A DNA stretch of 64,000 nt from Marinobacterium nitratireducens (GCF_014645375.1 NZ_BMLT01000002.1:248001-312000); one strand, 5' to 3'; positions 19,791 through 29,483 are shown, numbered from the stretch's first letter. A program made the numbers and translations. The notes: a model not told the origin generated them from the sequence alone.

Positions 19791-21302
19791 ATGTCGCTTG
19801 CGGTGGTTCATTCGCGCGCGGTGCTCGGCGTTTCGGCGCCGGCGGTCACCGTCGAGGTGCACCTGTCCGGCGGTCTGCCGTCGCTGTCCATCGTTGGATT
19901 GCCCGAGGCGGCGGTGCGCGAGTCCAAGGATCGGGTGCGCAGTGCGCTGATCAATGCCGGATTCGACTACCCGCAGCGACGCATCACCGTCAACCTGGCC
20001 CCCGCCGATCTTCCCAAGGAAGGCGGTCGTTATGACCTGGCCATCGCGCTGGGGGTGCTGGCGGCGTCCCGGCAGTTGCCGGGCGGTGAGCTGGATGGCT
20101 GGGAAGTGCTCGGAGAGCTGACGTTATCCGGCCAGGTTCGGCCGGTGAGTGGCGTGCTGCCGGCGGCGGTCGCCTGTCGCGACGTGCAGCGGCGACTGCT
20201 GGTGCCGCGCGACAACGGTGCAGAAGCGGCGCTGGTGCAGGATGTCGATATTCGTGCCACCGCTCACCTGCTCGAAGTCTGCGCGGCATTGCGCGGCGAT
20301 GGCGAGCTGGAAAAGCCGGTTGCGGCGCCGGACTCCGGGCTGGAGGGCCTGCCCGATCTTGCCGACGTCAAAGGTCAGTTCCAGGCACGGCGGGCGCTGG
20401 AGGTCGCCGCGGCGGGCGGACACAATCTTCTGTTCAGCGGACCACCCGGAAGCGGCAAGAGCATGCTGGCCGCGAGGCTGCCGTCGTTGCTGCCGCCGCT
20501 CGACGAGCGCGAGCGGCTCGAGGTCGCGGCTGCCTATTCCGTCGCAGGCCGCTCGGTCGGCGCCCTGGCCCGCGGCGAGCGGCCCTTCCGCAATCCCCAT
20601 CATACCGCTTCGGCTGCGGCCCTGGTCGGCGGTGGCAGCCAGCCCAGGCCCGGTGAAATTTCGCTGGCGCACCGTGGCGTGCTGTTCCTCGACGAGCTGC
20701 CGGAGTTTCCCCGTGCGGTGCTGGAAGTGCTGCGCGAGCCGCTGGAAACCGGCGAAATCCTGATCTCGCGAGCGGCGCGACAGGTCAGTTTTCCGGCCCG
20801 GTTTCAGTTGCTGGCCGCAATGAACCCCTGCCCCTGCGGCTACTTCGGCGATGCCGGCGGCCGCTGCCGCTGCACGCCGGATCAGATTCAGCGCTATCAG
20901 GCGCGGTTGTCCGGCCCGTTGCTGGATCGCTTCGACATGCTGCTCAACGTAGCCGCGTTACCGGCCGACGAACTGCTGCTGCCCGGCGGTGGCGGAGAGG
21001 CGAGCGCCTCGGTGGCGCAGCGGGTCGCTGCGGCACTCGATATCCAGCAGCGGCGCCAGGGCTGTCCGAACCGGGAGCTGAGCGGTACGCCGCTGGAACA
21101 GGCCTGCGGGCTGGACCACGCCGGTCGCGCGCTACTGGTGCAGGCGGCATCGCGTCTGGGGTTGTCGGCGCGGGCCTGCCACCGGGTGCTGCGGGTGGCG
21201 CGGACGCTGGCGGATCTGTCCGGCGCTCAGCGGGTCGGAGAACCGCAACTGCTCGAAGCCATCGGATTTCGTCAGGGGCTGGCGGACCGGGGGAACCGGT
21301 GA
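19791..21302 (+). CDS. comM: YifB/ComM-family AAA ATPase
   Basis: A Mg-chelatase-like AAA+ protein of 503 residues. ComM is a hexameric helicase that promotes branch migration during natural transformation and is widespread also in species not known to be competent. Features in order are an N-terminal ChlI-like domain (SIVGLPEAAVRESKDRV), Walker A GPPGSGKS (217-224), Walker B in LFLDELPEF, and a cysteine-bearing loop (MNPCPCGYFGD). It follows ubiK after 114 bases. Confidence 0.94.
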   Translation: MSLAVVHSRAVLGVSAPAVTVEVHLSGGLPSLSIVGLPEAAVRESKDRVRSALINAGFDYPQRRITVNLAPADLPKEGGRYDLAIALGVLAASRQLPGGELDGWEVLGELTLSGQVRPVSGVLPAAVACRDVQRRLLVPRDNGAEAALVQDVDIRATAHLLEVCAALRGDGELEKPVAAPDSGLEGLPDLADVKGQFQARRALEVAAAGGHNLLFSGPPGSGKSMLAARLPSLLPPLDERERLEVAAAYSVAGRSVGALARGERPFRNPHHTASAAALVGGGSQPRPGEISLAHRGVLFLDELPEFPRAVLEVLREPLETGEILISRAARQVSFPARFQLLAAMNPCPCGYFGDAGGRCRCTPDQIQRYQARLSGPLLDRFDMLLNVAALPADELLLPGGGGEASASVAQRVAAALDIQQRRQGCPNRELSGTPLEQACGLDHAGRALLVQAASRLGLSARACHRVLRVARTLADLSGAQRVGEPQLLEAIGFRQGLADRGNR

Positions 21303-21319
21303 CGCGTTGCGGTTTAGAT

Positions 21320-21508
21320 GTAGGTTGGGTGGAGCGGCGGCATGCCTGTGGAATCGGCTTTCTACCGGGCTTTCGCGCCGCGTAACCCAACAGCTGTGCC
21401 GGCTGCCGCCAATCGATCTGTACAGCGATCGATATGATGGGGCCGCGATGCCCTGGCCGCATAGCCAAGCGTGGAGCCGATGCCATTGCATTGCTTGCCC
21501 CATCCTAC
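21320..21508 (-). repeat. interspersed structured repeat, reverse copy
   Basis: It starts GTAGGTTGGGT and ends CCCATCCTAC. Read on the minus strand it contains the same core as the elements at 49.4 and 59.8 kb: ATATCGATCG, then CAGATCGATTGGCG, an AGCCGGCA block, and GTTGGGTTACG. The two outer ends are partial complements. It occupies the comM to GGDEF/EAL gap, which holds no gene of its own. Confidence 0.75.
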
Positions 21509-21555
21509 GCCCGATACCCTTGATAGCCCCTGCGCCGGGTCGCGAGGGCGGCCAG

Positions 21556-23283
21556 TCAATTGTTACGCAGCATCCGCATGAAATCCTCGACCGGTACCGG
21601 GGGACTGAAGAAATATCCCTGCACCTGGTCGCACTCGTGTCGGATCAGGAACTCCAGCTGGGCCTTGTTCTCGACGCCTTCGGCGATCACTTTCTTGTTC
21701 AGGTTATGCGCGAGGTTGATGACGGCGCGCACGATTTCCTCGTCGTCCTTGCTGGAATTGACGCCGCCGACGAACGACTTGTCGATCTTGAGTGTGCTGA
21801 TCGGCAGTTTCTGCAGCAGCGCGAACGACGAATAGCCGGTGCCGAAGTCGTCGAGGGAGAAATCGATCCCCAGTTCGCTGAGTTCCTTGAGGCAGCTCTG
21901 GACATGGGTCTCGTCGGCGAAGAGGGCGGATTCGGTGAGCTCGAACTCCAGGCGGGTCGGGTCGATTTCGTTCTTGTCGATGATGCGGCGGATGGTTCTG
22001 GCGAGAAACTCGTCCTTGAACTGCCGGAACGACAGGTTCACGCCGATGCTGCCATAGCGGAAGCCGGCATCGCGAAAGCGGCGCATGTCCTGCCCTGCCT
22101 GGTGGATCGCCCAGTAGCCCATGGGCACGATCAGACCGGTCTTTTCCGCCACCGGTATGAATTCGTCGGGCTGCACCAGGCCGCGTTCCGGGTGCCGCCA
22201 GCGCATCAGTGCCTCGGCGCCGATGATCTTGCCCGTGCGCAGATCGATGCGAGGCTGGTAGAAAAGTACGAACTGCTCCTGGCGCAGGGCCTCCCACAGT
22301 TCCGGCTCCAGCGTGATATGGGTCGCGGGATCCGAGTCCCTGGACGTCTCGAAGATGGCATAGCTGCAGCCGTGCGTCTGCTTGGCGCGCTGCCGTGCCT
22401 GGGAGGCCTGGCGGATCAGCGCGTCGAACTCCCGGCTGTGCTCAGGGGCGAAGGACACACCGATGCTGCTCGGCAGCATGGTCTCGCGCTCGCCGGTCCG
22501 GTACGGCTCGCTGACGCCGAGCATCAGGCTGGCGAGAAGCTCCCGGGTAGAGGCTCGCAGATCGGTGTCGGCATCCACTTCGTGGATGATGGCGAACTCG
22601 TCGCCGCCGATTCGCGCCAGGACCTGGTCGTGCAGTACATCCTGCAGCCGCCGGCTCAGTTGCTGTACGACCCCGTCGCCGACGGAGTGGCCCAGGCTGT
22701 CGTTGAGCTTGCGAAAGCCGTCGAGGTCGATGGTGATCAGCGCCACACGGTGCCCGTGGCTGTCGATACGGGCCAGTGCCTCGAGCAGCTTGCTGTAGAA
22801 GTACTGCCGGTTGCCGGTGGCGGTCAGTGGGTCGGCGTGGCGCAGCTGGTCGATTTCCTCGTCCTGGCGCTTGGTGCCGATGGCGTAGCGTATCGCTCGC
22901 TGCAGCGTATCGCTGTCCAGCTGCTCGAGGGGCAAATAGTCGGACGCCGACTGGCTGAGCAGTCGGCGTCCGGTAAAATCGTCGATGGCGTCATCCAGTA
23001 CGATAACCGGCAGGCAGCTGTTGCTGCGCTTGATCGCCAGCAGCGCGGCACTTTCCAGCAGTTCGCGGGCCGGCAGACAGAGAAACAGCAGGTCGATCCG
23101 TTCCCGCTCCAGCAGCAGCAGGGCCTGCTCCATCGCGCTGCAGTCCAGCAGTTCGTAACCCGCTTCCGGGCCGAGCAGGTCGCCAATACGATCGCGCTCC
23201 AGGGGATCTCTGGCGACGATCAGCAGGCGTATGCTGGACTCACTGGATTGCCGCTGGGCGGACTGCATCGATTCGTATCCCAT
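21556..23283 (-). CDS. pseudo-receiver GGDEF-EAL cyclic-di-GMP protein
   Basis: A 575-residue signalling protein with three domains. Residues 18-135 have a CheY-like fold, but the usual phosphoacceptor aspartate is replaced by Cys69 (LLFLCLP), so it probably is not phosphorylated. The GGDEF domain (about 150-310) keeps IGGDEF (225-230). The EAL domain (about 325-570) keeps EAL (357-359), the LDDFGTGYSS loop and the KIDKSFV and AEGVE motifs needed for phosphodiesterase activity. Phosphodiesterase is therefore the likelier net activity; GGDEF may be regulatory. No membrane segment is present. Confidence 0.88.
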   Translation of the reverse strand: MGYESMQSAQRQSSESSIRLLIVARDPLERDRIGDLLGPEAGYELLDCSAMEQALLLLERERIDLLFLCLPARELLESAALLAIKRSNSCLPVIVLDDAIDDFTGRRLLSQSASDYLPLEQLDSDTLQRAIRYAIGTKRQDEEIDQLRHADPLTATGNRQYFYSKLLEALARIDSHGHRVALITIDLDGFRKLNDSLGHSVGDGVVQQLSRRLQDVLHDQVLARIGGDEFAIIHEVDADTDLRASTRELLASLMLGVSEPYRTGERETMLPSSIGVSFAPEHSREFDALIRQASQARQRAKQTHGCSYAIFETSRDSDPATHITLEPELWEALRQEQFVLFYQPRIDLRTGKIIGAEALMRWRHPERGLVQPDEFIPVAEKTGLIVPMGYWAIHQAGQDMRRFRDAGFRYGSIGVNLSFRQFKDEFLARTIRRIIDKNEIDPTRLEFELTESALFADETHVQSCLKELSELGIDFSLDDFGTGYSSFALLQKLPISTLKIDKSFVGGVNSSKDDEEIVRAVINLAHNLNKKVIAEGVENKAQLEFLIRHECDQVQGYFFSPPVPVEDFMRMLRNN

Positions 23284-23487
23284 GAATATGAGCCTCGACC
23301 GGTGTCGGGCACTGCTGAAAATTGTTCAACCCCTGACCATGCCGCTGCGGCGTCGAACGTGGCATAATGCTCTGCTTCGCGTCGCGACCTCCCAAACTTA
23401 ACACGAAGCCCTCTGATAACACAGGCAGCCTGTCGTCCTGTAATCGGCCGCCAACCCGGGCGCTTTAGTATTTTCGAATGTATTTAG

Positions 23488-25500
23488 ATGAGTAAGCTCA
23501 ATCCCAGACAGAAGGAAGCGGTCGACTATGTCGGTGGCCCGCTGCTGGTACTGGCCGGCGCGGGTTCGGGCAAGACCAGCGTCATTACCCGCAAGATCGC
23601 CTACATGATCGAGAAGTGCGGCATCGAGGCGCGTCATATCGCGGCGGTGACCTTTACCAACAAGGCTTCCCGCGAGATGAAGGAGCGCGTCGGCCAGCTG
23701 GTCAGGGGCAAGGCCGCGCGTGGCCTGACGGTATCGACCTTCCACAACCTCGGGCTCAATATCATTCGCCGCGAGCATCGGGTGCTGGGGCTGAAGTCTG
23801 CCTTCTCGCTGTTCGACGACCAGGACAGCAAGGCGCTGCTGAAGGATCTGCTGCTGCACCACAACGAAGATACCGATCAGGTCGATACCATCGCGCACCA
23901 GATTTCCAACTGGAAGAACGACATGCTGACGCCCGAGCAGGCGCTGGCACAGGCCACCGGCCCCGACGATATACGCGCGGCCCGGGCCTACGAGTCCTAC
24001 AACCTGCACCTGAAGGCATACAACGCGGTCGACTTCGACGACCTGATCCTGACACCGGTGATGCTGTTTCAAAACCATCCGGAGGTGCTGGAGCGCTGGC
24101 AGGGCCGTATCCGCTACCTGCTGGTGGACGAGTACCAGGACACCAACCTGTCGCAGTACCGGCTGGTGCGTCAGTTGGTGGGCCACCGCGGCGGTCTGAC
24201 GGTGGTCGGGGACGACGACCAGTCGATCTACGCCTGGCGCGGTGCCCGGCCCGAGAATCTGGTGCAGCTGAACGAAGACTTTCCGAGCCTCAAGGTGGTC
24301 AAGCTGGAACAGAACTACCGCTCGACCGGCCGTATCCTGAAGGCTGCGAACACCCTGATCGCCAACAACCCGCACGTGTTCGACAAGACGCTCTGGAGCG
24401 ATATGGGGTTCGGCGACCCGATCCGGGTTATCTACAACCGAAACGAGGAAACCGAGTGCGAGCGTATCGCCACCGAGATCCTCGATCGCCATCTGCGCAA
24501 GGGCGTGCCGTTTCGCGATTTCGCCATCCTCTATCGGGGCAATTTTCAGGCCCGGCTGCTGGAGGTGAAGCTGCAGGCGTACCAGGTTCCGTACAAGCTT
24601 TCCGGCGGCACCTCCTTCTTCTCGCGTGCCGAGATCAAGGATCTGATGGCTTACCTGAAGGTGCTGATCAACCCGGACGACGACAATGCCTTTTTACGCA
24701 TCATCAACACCCCGCGACGGGAAATCGGCCCCGGCACGTTGCAGAAGCTCGGTACCTATGCCTCCGAGCGTCAGGTCAGCATGTTCGCTGCCTGCGACGA
24801 AATGGGTCTCGAGCAGGTGCTGCCGGCGCAGGCGGTGGAGCGGCTGCGGCGCTTCTGCAGCTGGATGCAGCGGCTCTATCAGCAATGCCGGCAGGCGGAT
24901 CCGGTAGCCGCGATTCGCGAATTGATTCTCGATATCGATTACGAGGGCTGGATCTACCAGAATACCGCCAGCGAAGCGGCGGCGGAAAAGCGCATCCAGA
25001 ACATCTGGTTCCTGGTCGACTCGATCCGCTCGACGATGGAGCGTCTTCAGGAGGACGACCCGGATGCCGGTATCGAGGAGACCATCGCGCGGCTGATTCT
25101 GCTCGATTTGCTCGAGCGCCAGGAGGAAGAGGACGACTCCGACCGGGTTCAGCTGATGACGCTGCATGCCTCCAAGGGGCTGGAGTTTCCGCACGTCTTT
25201 CTGATGGGGATGGAGGAGGAGCTGCTGCCGCATCGCAACAGCATCGAGACCGACAATATCGAGGAGGAGCGGCGTCTTGCCTACGTCGGCATCACCCGTG
25301 CGCGCGAAACCCTGACCATGACGCTGGCGAAACAGCGCAAGCAGTACGGCGAACTGGTGGATTGCATGCCGAGCCGCTTCCTCGACGAGATACCGCAGGA
25401 GGATCTGGAAATCGAGGGGCAAGACCGCTGCGAGGATCAGAACCGCGCGCGCGGTCGCGCCACCCTCAACAGTCTCAAGAGCCTGCTCGACGGGCTTTGA
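23488..25500 (+). CDS. rep: ATP-dependent DNA helicase Rep
   Basis: A superfamily 1A 3'-5' helicase that clears proteins ahead of replication forks and aids restart. Walker A is GAGSGKT (24-30). Motifs II (LLVDEYQDTN), III (VGDDDQSIYAWRGA), IV (LEQNYRST) and VI (AYVGITRARETL) are all visible. The 670 residues match Rep; UvrD would be about 720. It lies divergent from the GGDEF/EAL gene across 204 bases. Confidence 0.95.
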   Translation: MSKLNPRQKEAVDYVGGPLLVLAGAGSGKTSVITRKIAYMIEKCGIEARHIAAVTFTNKASREMKERVGQLVRGKAARGLTVSTFHNLGLNIIRREHRVLGLKSAFSLFDDQDSKALLKDLLLHHNEDTDQVDTIAHQISNWKNDMLTPEQALAQATGPDDIRAARAYESYNLHLKAYNAVDFDDLILTPVMLFQNHPEVLERWQGRIRYLLVDEYQDTNLSQYRLVRQLVGHRGGLTVVGDDDQSIYAWRGARPENLVQLNEDFPSLKVVKLEQNYRSTGRILKAANTLIANNPHVFDKTLWSDMGFGDPIRVIYNRNEETECERIATEILDRHLRKGVPFRDFAILYRGNFQARLLEVKLQAYQVPYKLSGGTSFFSRAEIKDLMAYLKVLINPDDDNAFLRIINTPRREIGPGTLQKLGTYASERQVSMFAACDEMGLEQVLPAQAVERLRRFCSWMQRLYQQCRQADPVAAIRELILDIDYEGWIYQNTASEAAAEKRIQNIWFLVDSIRSTMERLQEDDPDAGIEETIARLILLDLLERQEEEDDSDRVQLMTLHASKGLEFPHVFLMGMEEELLPHRNSIETDNIEEERRLAYVGITRARETLTMTLAKQRKQYGELVDCMPSRFLDEIPQEDLEIEGQDRCEDQNRARGRATLNSLKSLLDGL

Positions 25501-25525
25501 GAGAGGCAGGGTGAGGCGTAAGGCC

Positions 25526-25550
25526 TGTAGGAGCCCGGTCCCCGGGCGAA
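25526..25550 (+). repeat. REP-like palindrome
   Basis: A TGTAGGAGC head is followed by the stem CCGG-TCC-CCGG and GCGAA. The 25 bases are identical to 40161-40185. It sits just after the rep stop codon. Confidence 0.8.
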
Positions 25551-25597
25551 CGCTGTCAACGCGGTAAGTCGTGAGCGGTAAGCAGGCGGAGAGTCGA

Positions 25598-26170
25598 ATG
25601 ACTGAGGGCGTACGCGACAAATGGAACCGGCGTTATCTCGAACGAGGCGAGCATCCGCCCGGGGTGCCGGATTTCGTACCCGAGCTTGTGCCGGCACTGA
25701 GACCGGGGCGGCTGCTGGATGTCGGCGCCGGGGACGGCGCGGCCAGTCTGTATCTGGCCGGGCAGGGCTTCGAGGTGACGGCGGTCGATATCGCCGAGGC
25801 GGGGCTGGCGCGGCTGCAGGGCTTTGCCCGGGCGCGGCGGCTGGTGCTTGCCACCCGCTGTGTCGACCTGGGGGCGCCGGACTGCCTGGCGGGGCTCGGC
25901 GCTTTCGACAGCATCGTCATCTGCCGCTACAAGCCGGATGCGGCGCTGTGGCCGCAGCTGGCGGCTGCACTGGTGCCAGGCGGTACTATGGCACTGGTGA
26001 CCTTCAACCTGGAACACCACCGCCGCAGCGGTTTTTCGGCGCGTTTCTGTCTGGCTCCGGACGAGCTGGTCGGGATCGACCCGCGTCTGGAGCTGCTCGA
26101 GTACAGGTCGATCGAATGCGACGGCGACTGTCTGGATCGCTATCTGTTCAAGCGAAACAATGTCGCGTGA
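25598..26170 (+). CDS. class I SAM-dependent methyltransferase
   Basis: A 190-residue soluble methyltransferase of the TehB/UbiE-like type. The SAM-binding motif is LLDVGAGDGAASLYLA (about residues 42-57), with the acidic VTAVDIAEAGLARL next. It begins KWNRRYLERGEHPPG, typical of small TehB-like enzymes. I place the start at the ATG at 25598 behind GGAGAG rather than the GTG at 25571, which lies within repeat sequence. The substrate is unknown. It is bounded on both sides by repeat sequence. Confidence 0.82.
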   Translation: MTEGVRDKWNRRYLERGEHPPGVPDFVPELVPALRPGRLLDVGAGDGAASLYLAGQGFEVTAVDIAEAGLARLQGFARARRLVLATRCVDLGAPDCLAGLGAFDSIVICRYKPDAALWPQLAAALVPGGTMALVTFNLEHHRRSGFSARFCLAPDELVGIDPRLELLEYRSIECDGDCLDRYLFKRNNVA

Positions 26171-26240
26171 CAGGTGACAGGTGACAGGTGACAGGTGACA
26201 GGTGACCATAGACCCGTAACCCATAACCCGTAACCCGTAA
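26167..26240. repeat. heptanucleotide arrays (GTGACAG)5 and (CCCRTAA)4
   Basis: Five perfect GTGACAG units (26167-26201) begin within the methyltransferase stop region. They are followed by four CCCGTAA/CCCATAA units (26213-26240). Together they fill the gap to the convergent thioesterase gene. Confidence 0.9.
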
Positions 26241-26244
26241 CCTC

Positions 26245-26646
26245 TCACGCCTCGTCAAACAGACACTCGATCGACGGCGCGATATAGGGCCGACCGCGCT
26301 CGTTGAGCGCGGTGCCGATCACCAGACCCTCGAGAACCGTTTTCCCGTCGTCCAGGCGGATCACGCGCTGGCGAAAGCCGAACCTCACCTTGCCGAGGCG
26401 CTCGGTGGTGACCTCGACCGCGAAGCGGTCGCCGCTTTTCAGCGAGGCCTTGTAGTCCAGTTCCGAACGCACCACCACCAGATGGATACCGTCACGGGTC
26501 AGCGCGGCGAAGTCGACTCCTTTGGCCAGCAGGTACTCGTGTCGGGCGTGTTCGAGGTAGTTGAAATAAACGCCGTTGTTGACGATGCCCTGCATGTCCA
26601 GTTCGTAGTCCCGGACCTGCAGCTCGATGCGAAAAGGCTGTTTCAT
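26245..26646 (-). CDS. hot-dog fold acyl-CoA thioesterase (4HBT/YbgC-like)
   Basis: A 133-residue single hot-dog domain. The active-site helix follows YELDMQGIVNNGVYFNYLEHAR. An aspartate (Asp17) and a Tyr sit as in 4-hydroxybenzoyl-CoA thioesterases. It presumably hydrolyses short or medium acyl-CoA esters. Its start overlaps the stop of the HAD phosphatase gene by four bases, so the two form a leftward operon. Confidence 0.88.
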   Translation of the reverse strand: MKQPFRIELQVRDYELDMQGIVNNGVYFNYLEHARHEYLLAKGVDFAALTRDGIHLVVVRSELDYKASLKSGDRFAVEVTTERLGKVRFGFRQRVIRLDDGKTVLEGLVIGTALNERGRPYIAPSIECLFDEA

Positions 26647-27311
26647 GAGGAGATTTCCTTATATTCGGTGCGAATCCAGTCGTGGGCGCCTTCGAGGCTG
26701 TCCACCACGGCGCTGGCGGCGCTGAAGTCATGGCTGCCTGCCAGTGGCGAGCGAATGGCGATCACCTGGAGTCCCGCCGCCCTGGCCGCGCGTACACCGA
26801 CTTCGGTGTCCTCCACGGCGAGGCAGTCGCTGGCCTCCAGCCGCATCTGTTCGAGCGCCTTCAGATAACCGTCGGGCCGGGGCTTGTTGCGGCTGACGTC
26901 GTCGCCGGTCACGACCTGTTCGAACAGCGTCTGCCAGCCGTGGCCGCGCAGCGAGGCTTCGACGCAGTTACGCTGGGAACCGCTCACCAGTCCCAGTCGA
27001 ACCTGGCCGGCGAGTGACTGCAGGATACGGCTGGCGCCCGGCATCGCCGGAAAGCAGCTGTCGCGAAGAAAGCGTTCATTGGCTTCGAGCTTGGCCTGCA
27101 CCAGCTCCGTTGCCCCGGCGTCGATACCGTAGATCCGGATCAGGTCGGCGGCGTTGCGCTCGACGGGCACGCCGAGCATCTGCTCCCAGTAATCCCGCTC
27201 GCGGATCTCGACACCGAAGGGGGCCACAACCTGGCGCCAGAGCTGAAGATGGGTGGCTTCGGAGTCGACCAGGGTGCCGTCGTGGTCGAACAGGATTGCG
27301 TGCAGTGACAT
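26643..27311 (-). CDS. HAD-family phosphatase (beta-phosphoglucomutase-like)
   Basis: A 222-residue HAD hydrolase with a helical cap. Motif I is FDHDGTLVDSE, with the second residue His instead of the usual Met, Leu or Phe. Motif II is LVSGSQ, motif III the lysine in RNKPRPDGYLKAL, motif IV AVEDTEVGVRAA. It resembles E. coli YieH and related sugar-phosphate phosphatases; the substrate is not evident. The ATG at 27311 has GAGGGAG upstream; the open frame extends to 27383 without a ribosome site. Confidence 0.88.
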   Translation of the reverse strand: MSLHAILFDHDGTLVDSEATHLQLWRQVVAPFGVEIRERDYWEQMLGVPVERNAADLIRIYGIDAGATELVQAKLEANERFLRDSCFPAMPGASRILQSLAGQVRLGLVSGSQRNCVEASLRGHGWQTLFEQVVTGDDVSRNKPRPDGYLKALEQMRLEASDCLAVEDTEVGVRAARAAGLQVIAIRSPLAGSHDFSAASAVVDSLEGAHDWIRTEYKEISS

Positions 27312-27437
27312 CATGACTCCCTCTGGATGCTGTGGGCACTCTACCATAAAGAAACGGCGAAACCCGCCCTGGCGAAGGGTCATCTGATCTTCACAAAGGC
27401 CGGCTAGGATGCCGCCATTCTTACTGGAGGGATTCCA

Positions 27438-29357
27438 ATGAACACCAAGCTCCGAGACGTAAACGACCAGAAAAGCGATGCCATCGAGAACACCGACTTC
27501 GATGCCCTGGTGGACCAGGTCATCAGCCGTCGCGGCCTGCTCAAGGGCGGTATGGCACTGGGTATCGCCGGCTTCTTCGGCCTGACGCCGGTTGGCCGGG
27601 CCGTGGCTGCTGCAGTTGAGCCGTCACGGTTGCTGGGTTTCGCCGGAATTCCCGCCTCAACCGAGGACAGCGTCCAGGTTCCGTCGGGCTATCGCACCTC
27701 GATTCTGATGTCCTGGGGTGACCCGGTGCTGCCCGGCGCGCCCGAGTTCGACCACGCTGGTGGCAACAGTGCGGACGACCAGGCCGGACAGTTCGGTGAC
27801 AATACCGACGGCATGGCGCTGTTTCACGTGAAACGTGCCGACGGCTCTGCCGATCCGGATCGCGCGGTGCTGGCGGTCAACAACGAATACTGCAACTACG
27901 AGTTCCTGCTCGAGACCGGCCAGGCCGAATCCCGCGAGGACGTCGAGAAGGCCAAGGCGGCACATGGCGTTACCATTGTCGAGCTGGTTCGCGAAGGCGG
28001 CCAGTGGCGTTACGTGCACAACTCCAGGCTGAACCGTCGTATTCATCTTGAAACCGAAATGGCGATGACCGGGCCCGTCGCCGGCCACGCGATGGTGCAG
28101 ACCGCGGCCGATCCCGATGGCCGCCGGGTTTTCGGCACCGTCAACAACTGCGCCAATGGCCGCACGCCCTGGGGCACCTATCTGACCTGCGAAGAAAACT
28201 TCCATGGCTACTTCGGTGCCGAGCGTGACGAGGACGTACCGGCGGACATGGCGCGTTACTACGGTCTCAGTGCCGCCGAGGACCGCTATGGCTGGTGGCG
28301 GCATGACGATCGCTTCAACCTGAGCAAGACGCCCAACGAGCCCAATCGCTTTGGCTGGGTCGTCGAGATCGATCCCTTCGATCCGCAGTCGCGGCCGCTG
28401 AAGCGCACCGCGCTGGGGCGCTTCAAGCACGAGAACGCCGAGCTGGTGGTCAACGGCGATGGTCATGTCGTGGTCTATATGGGCGATGATGAGCGCGGCG
28501 AGCACCTTTACAAGTTCGTATCCAGCGGCAAGTACGACCCGGCCAACGACGCCGGCAATCGCCGCCTGCTGGAAGAAGGCACGCTGTTCGTCGCGCAGCT
28601 GACCGGCGGTGAGGGCGATAACCATGCCGGCAGCGGCCGCTGGATCGAACTGAGCCACGGCAGGAACGGGCTCACCGTCGACAACGGCTTTGCCGATCAG
28701 GCCGAGGTACTGATCCAGGCCCGCAAGGCGGCGAAGCAGGTCGGCGCCACCACCATGGATCGTCCCGAATGGGTCAGCGCCAACCCGCACAATGGTCAGG
28801 TCTACTGCGCGCTGACCAACAACAAGCACCGCGGCAACAAGGACAGCCAGCCGCTGAACGGGCCCAACCCGCGCGCGTCCAACCACTACGGACAGATCAT
28901 CCGCTGGCAGGCGAAGGGTGGCGACCACACCGCCGCCGAGTTCGATTGGGACCTGTTCCTGCTGGCCGGCAATCCGGCTCGGCACCAGGACGCCTACGCC
29001 GGGTCGTCGAACATCACCGCCGACAACATGTTCAACAGCCCGGACGGCCTGGCGTTCGACCGCGATGGCCGACTCTGGATCCAGACCGACGGCGACGACT
29101 CCAACACCGGTGATTTCGCCGGCATGGGCAACAACCAGATGCTCTGCGCCGATACCGGGAGCGGTGAAATCCGTCGCTTCCTGGTGGGGCCGACCGGCTG
29201 CGAAGTGACCGGCCTGACCTTCTCCGAGGACTACCGCACGATGTTCGTCGGCATCCAGCACCCGACCGGTGGCTTTCCGGAGCATAAGGAGGGCGGCAAG
29301 CCGCGCTCCAGCATCGTGATGGTCACCCGCGAAGACGGCGGCGTGATCGGCGCCTGA
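27438..29357 (+). CDS. PhoX-family (DUF839) phosphatase, Tat-exported
   Basis: A 639-residue periplasmic or secreted protein. A twin-arginine signal (SRRGLLKGG, residues 30-38, then a hydrophobic stretch) indicates folded export. The mature part has PhoX hallmarks: VLAVNNEYCNYEFL, LTCEENFHGYFG, HENAEL and NSPDGLAFDRDGRLW. PhoX enzymes are calcium- and iron-dependent phosphomonoesterases used for organic phosphate scavenging in marine bacteria. A weak pho-box-like pair (GGGTCAT, four bases, TCTTCAC) lies near 27378. It is monocistronic, with a REPIN-like element downstream. Confidence 0.9.
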   Translation: MNTKLRDVNDQKSDAIENTDFDALVDQVISRRGLLKGGMALGIAGFFGLTPVGRAVAAAVEPSRLLGFAGIPASTEDSVQVPSGYRTSILMSWGDPVLPGAPEFDHAGGNSADDQAGQFGDNTDGMALFHVKRADGSADPDRAVLAVNNEYCNYEFLLETGQAESREDVEKAKAAHGVTIVELVREGGQWRYVHNSRLNRRIHLETEMAMTGPVAGHAMVQTAADPDGRRVFGTVNNCANGRTPWGTYLTCEENFHGYFGAERDEDVPADMARYYGLSAAEDRYGWWRHDDRFNLSKTPNEPNRFGWVVEIDPFDPQSRPLKRTALGRFKHENAELVVNGDGHVVVYMGDDERGEHLYKFVSSGKYDPANDAGNRRLLEEGTLFVAQLTGGEGDNHAGSGRWIELSHGRNGLTVDNGFADQAEVLIQARKAAKQVGATTMDRPEWVSANPHNGQVYCALTNNKHRGNKDSQPLNGPNPRASNHYGQIIRWQAKGGDHTAAEFDWDLFLLAGNPARHQDAYAGSSNITADNMFNSPDGLAFDRDGRLWIQTDGDDSNTGDFAGMGNNQMLCADTGSGEIRRFLVGPTGCEVTGLTFSEDYRTMFVGIQHPTGGFPEHKEGGKPRSSIVMVTREDGGVIGA

Positions 29358-29406
29358 TCCTCAAGGTGACGGGCGACGGGTGAGGCGTCGCCCCTGCCGA
29401 TCCTCG

Positions 29407-29474
29407 GTAGGAGCCCACTCCGTGGGCGAATCTGTTCGATCCGCAGGCGTTCGCCCGGAGACCGGGCTCCTGCG
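29407..29474. repeat. REPIN-like inverted pair of REP sequences
   Basis: GTAGGAGCCCA...TGGGCGAA (29407-29430) is followed after about 20 bases by the reverse orientation TTCGCCCGG...GGGCTCCTGC (29450-29473). It lies between the convergent PhoX-like and radD genes, where it may also terminate transcription. Confidence 0.8.
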
Positions 29475-29483
29475 GTTTTCCCG

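Noticed and set aside
21307-23367. A 686-codon frame antisense to the GGDEF/EAL gene, and similar long antisense frames at 3717-5132, 17220-18677, 27657-29285, 32089-33993, 35051-36910, 37709-39421 and 57319-58884
   Set aside because: They mirror well-recognised genes codon for codon. High GC third positions keep antisense frames open; none shows a domain or ribosome site.
26167-26240. Heptamer arrays as iteron-type origin or CRISPR
   Set aside because: No rep-initiator, no spacers, and the arrays occur at unrelated gene ends.
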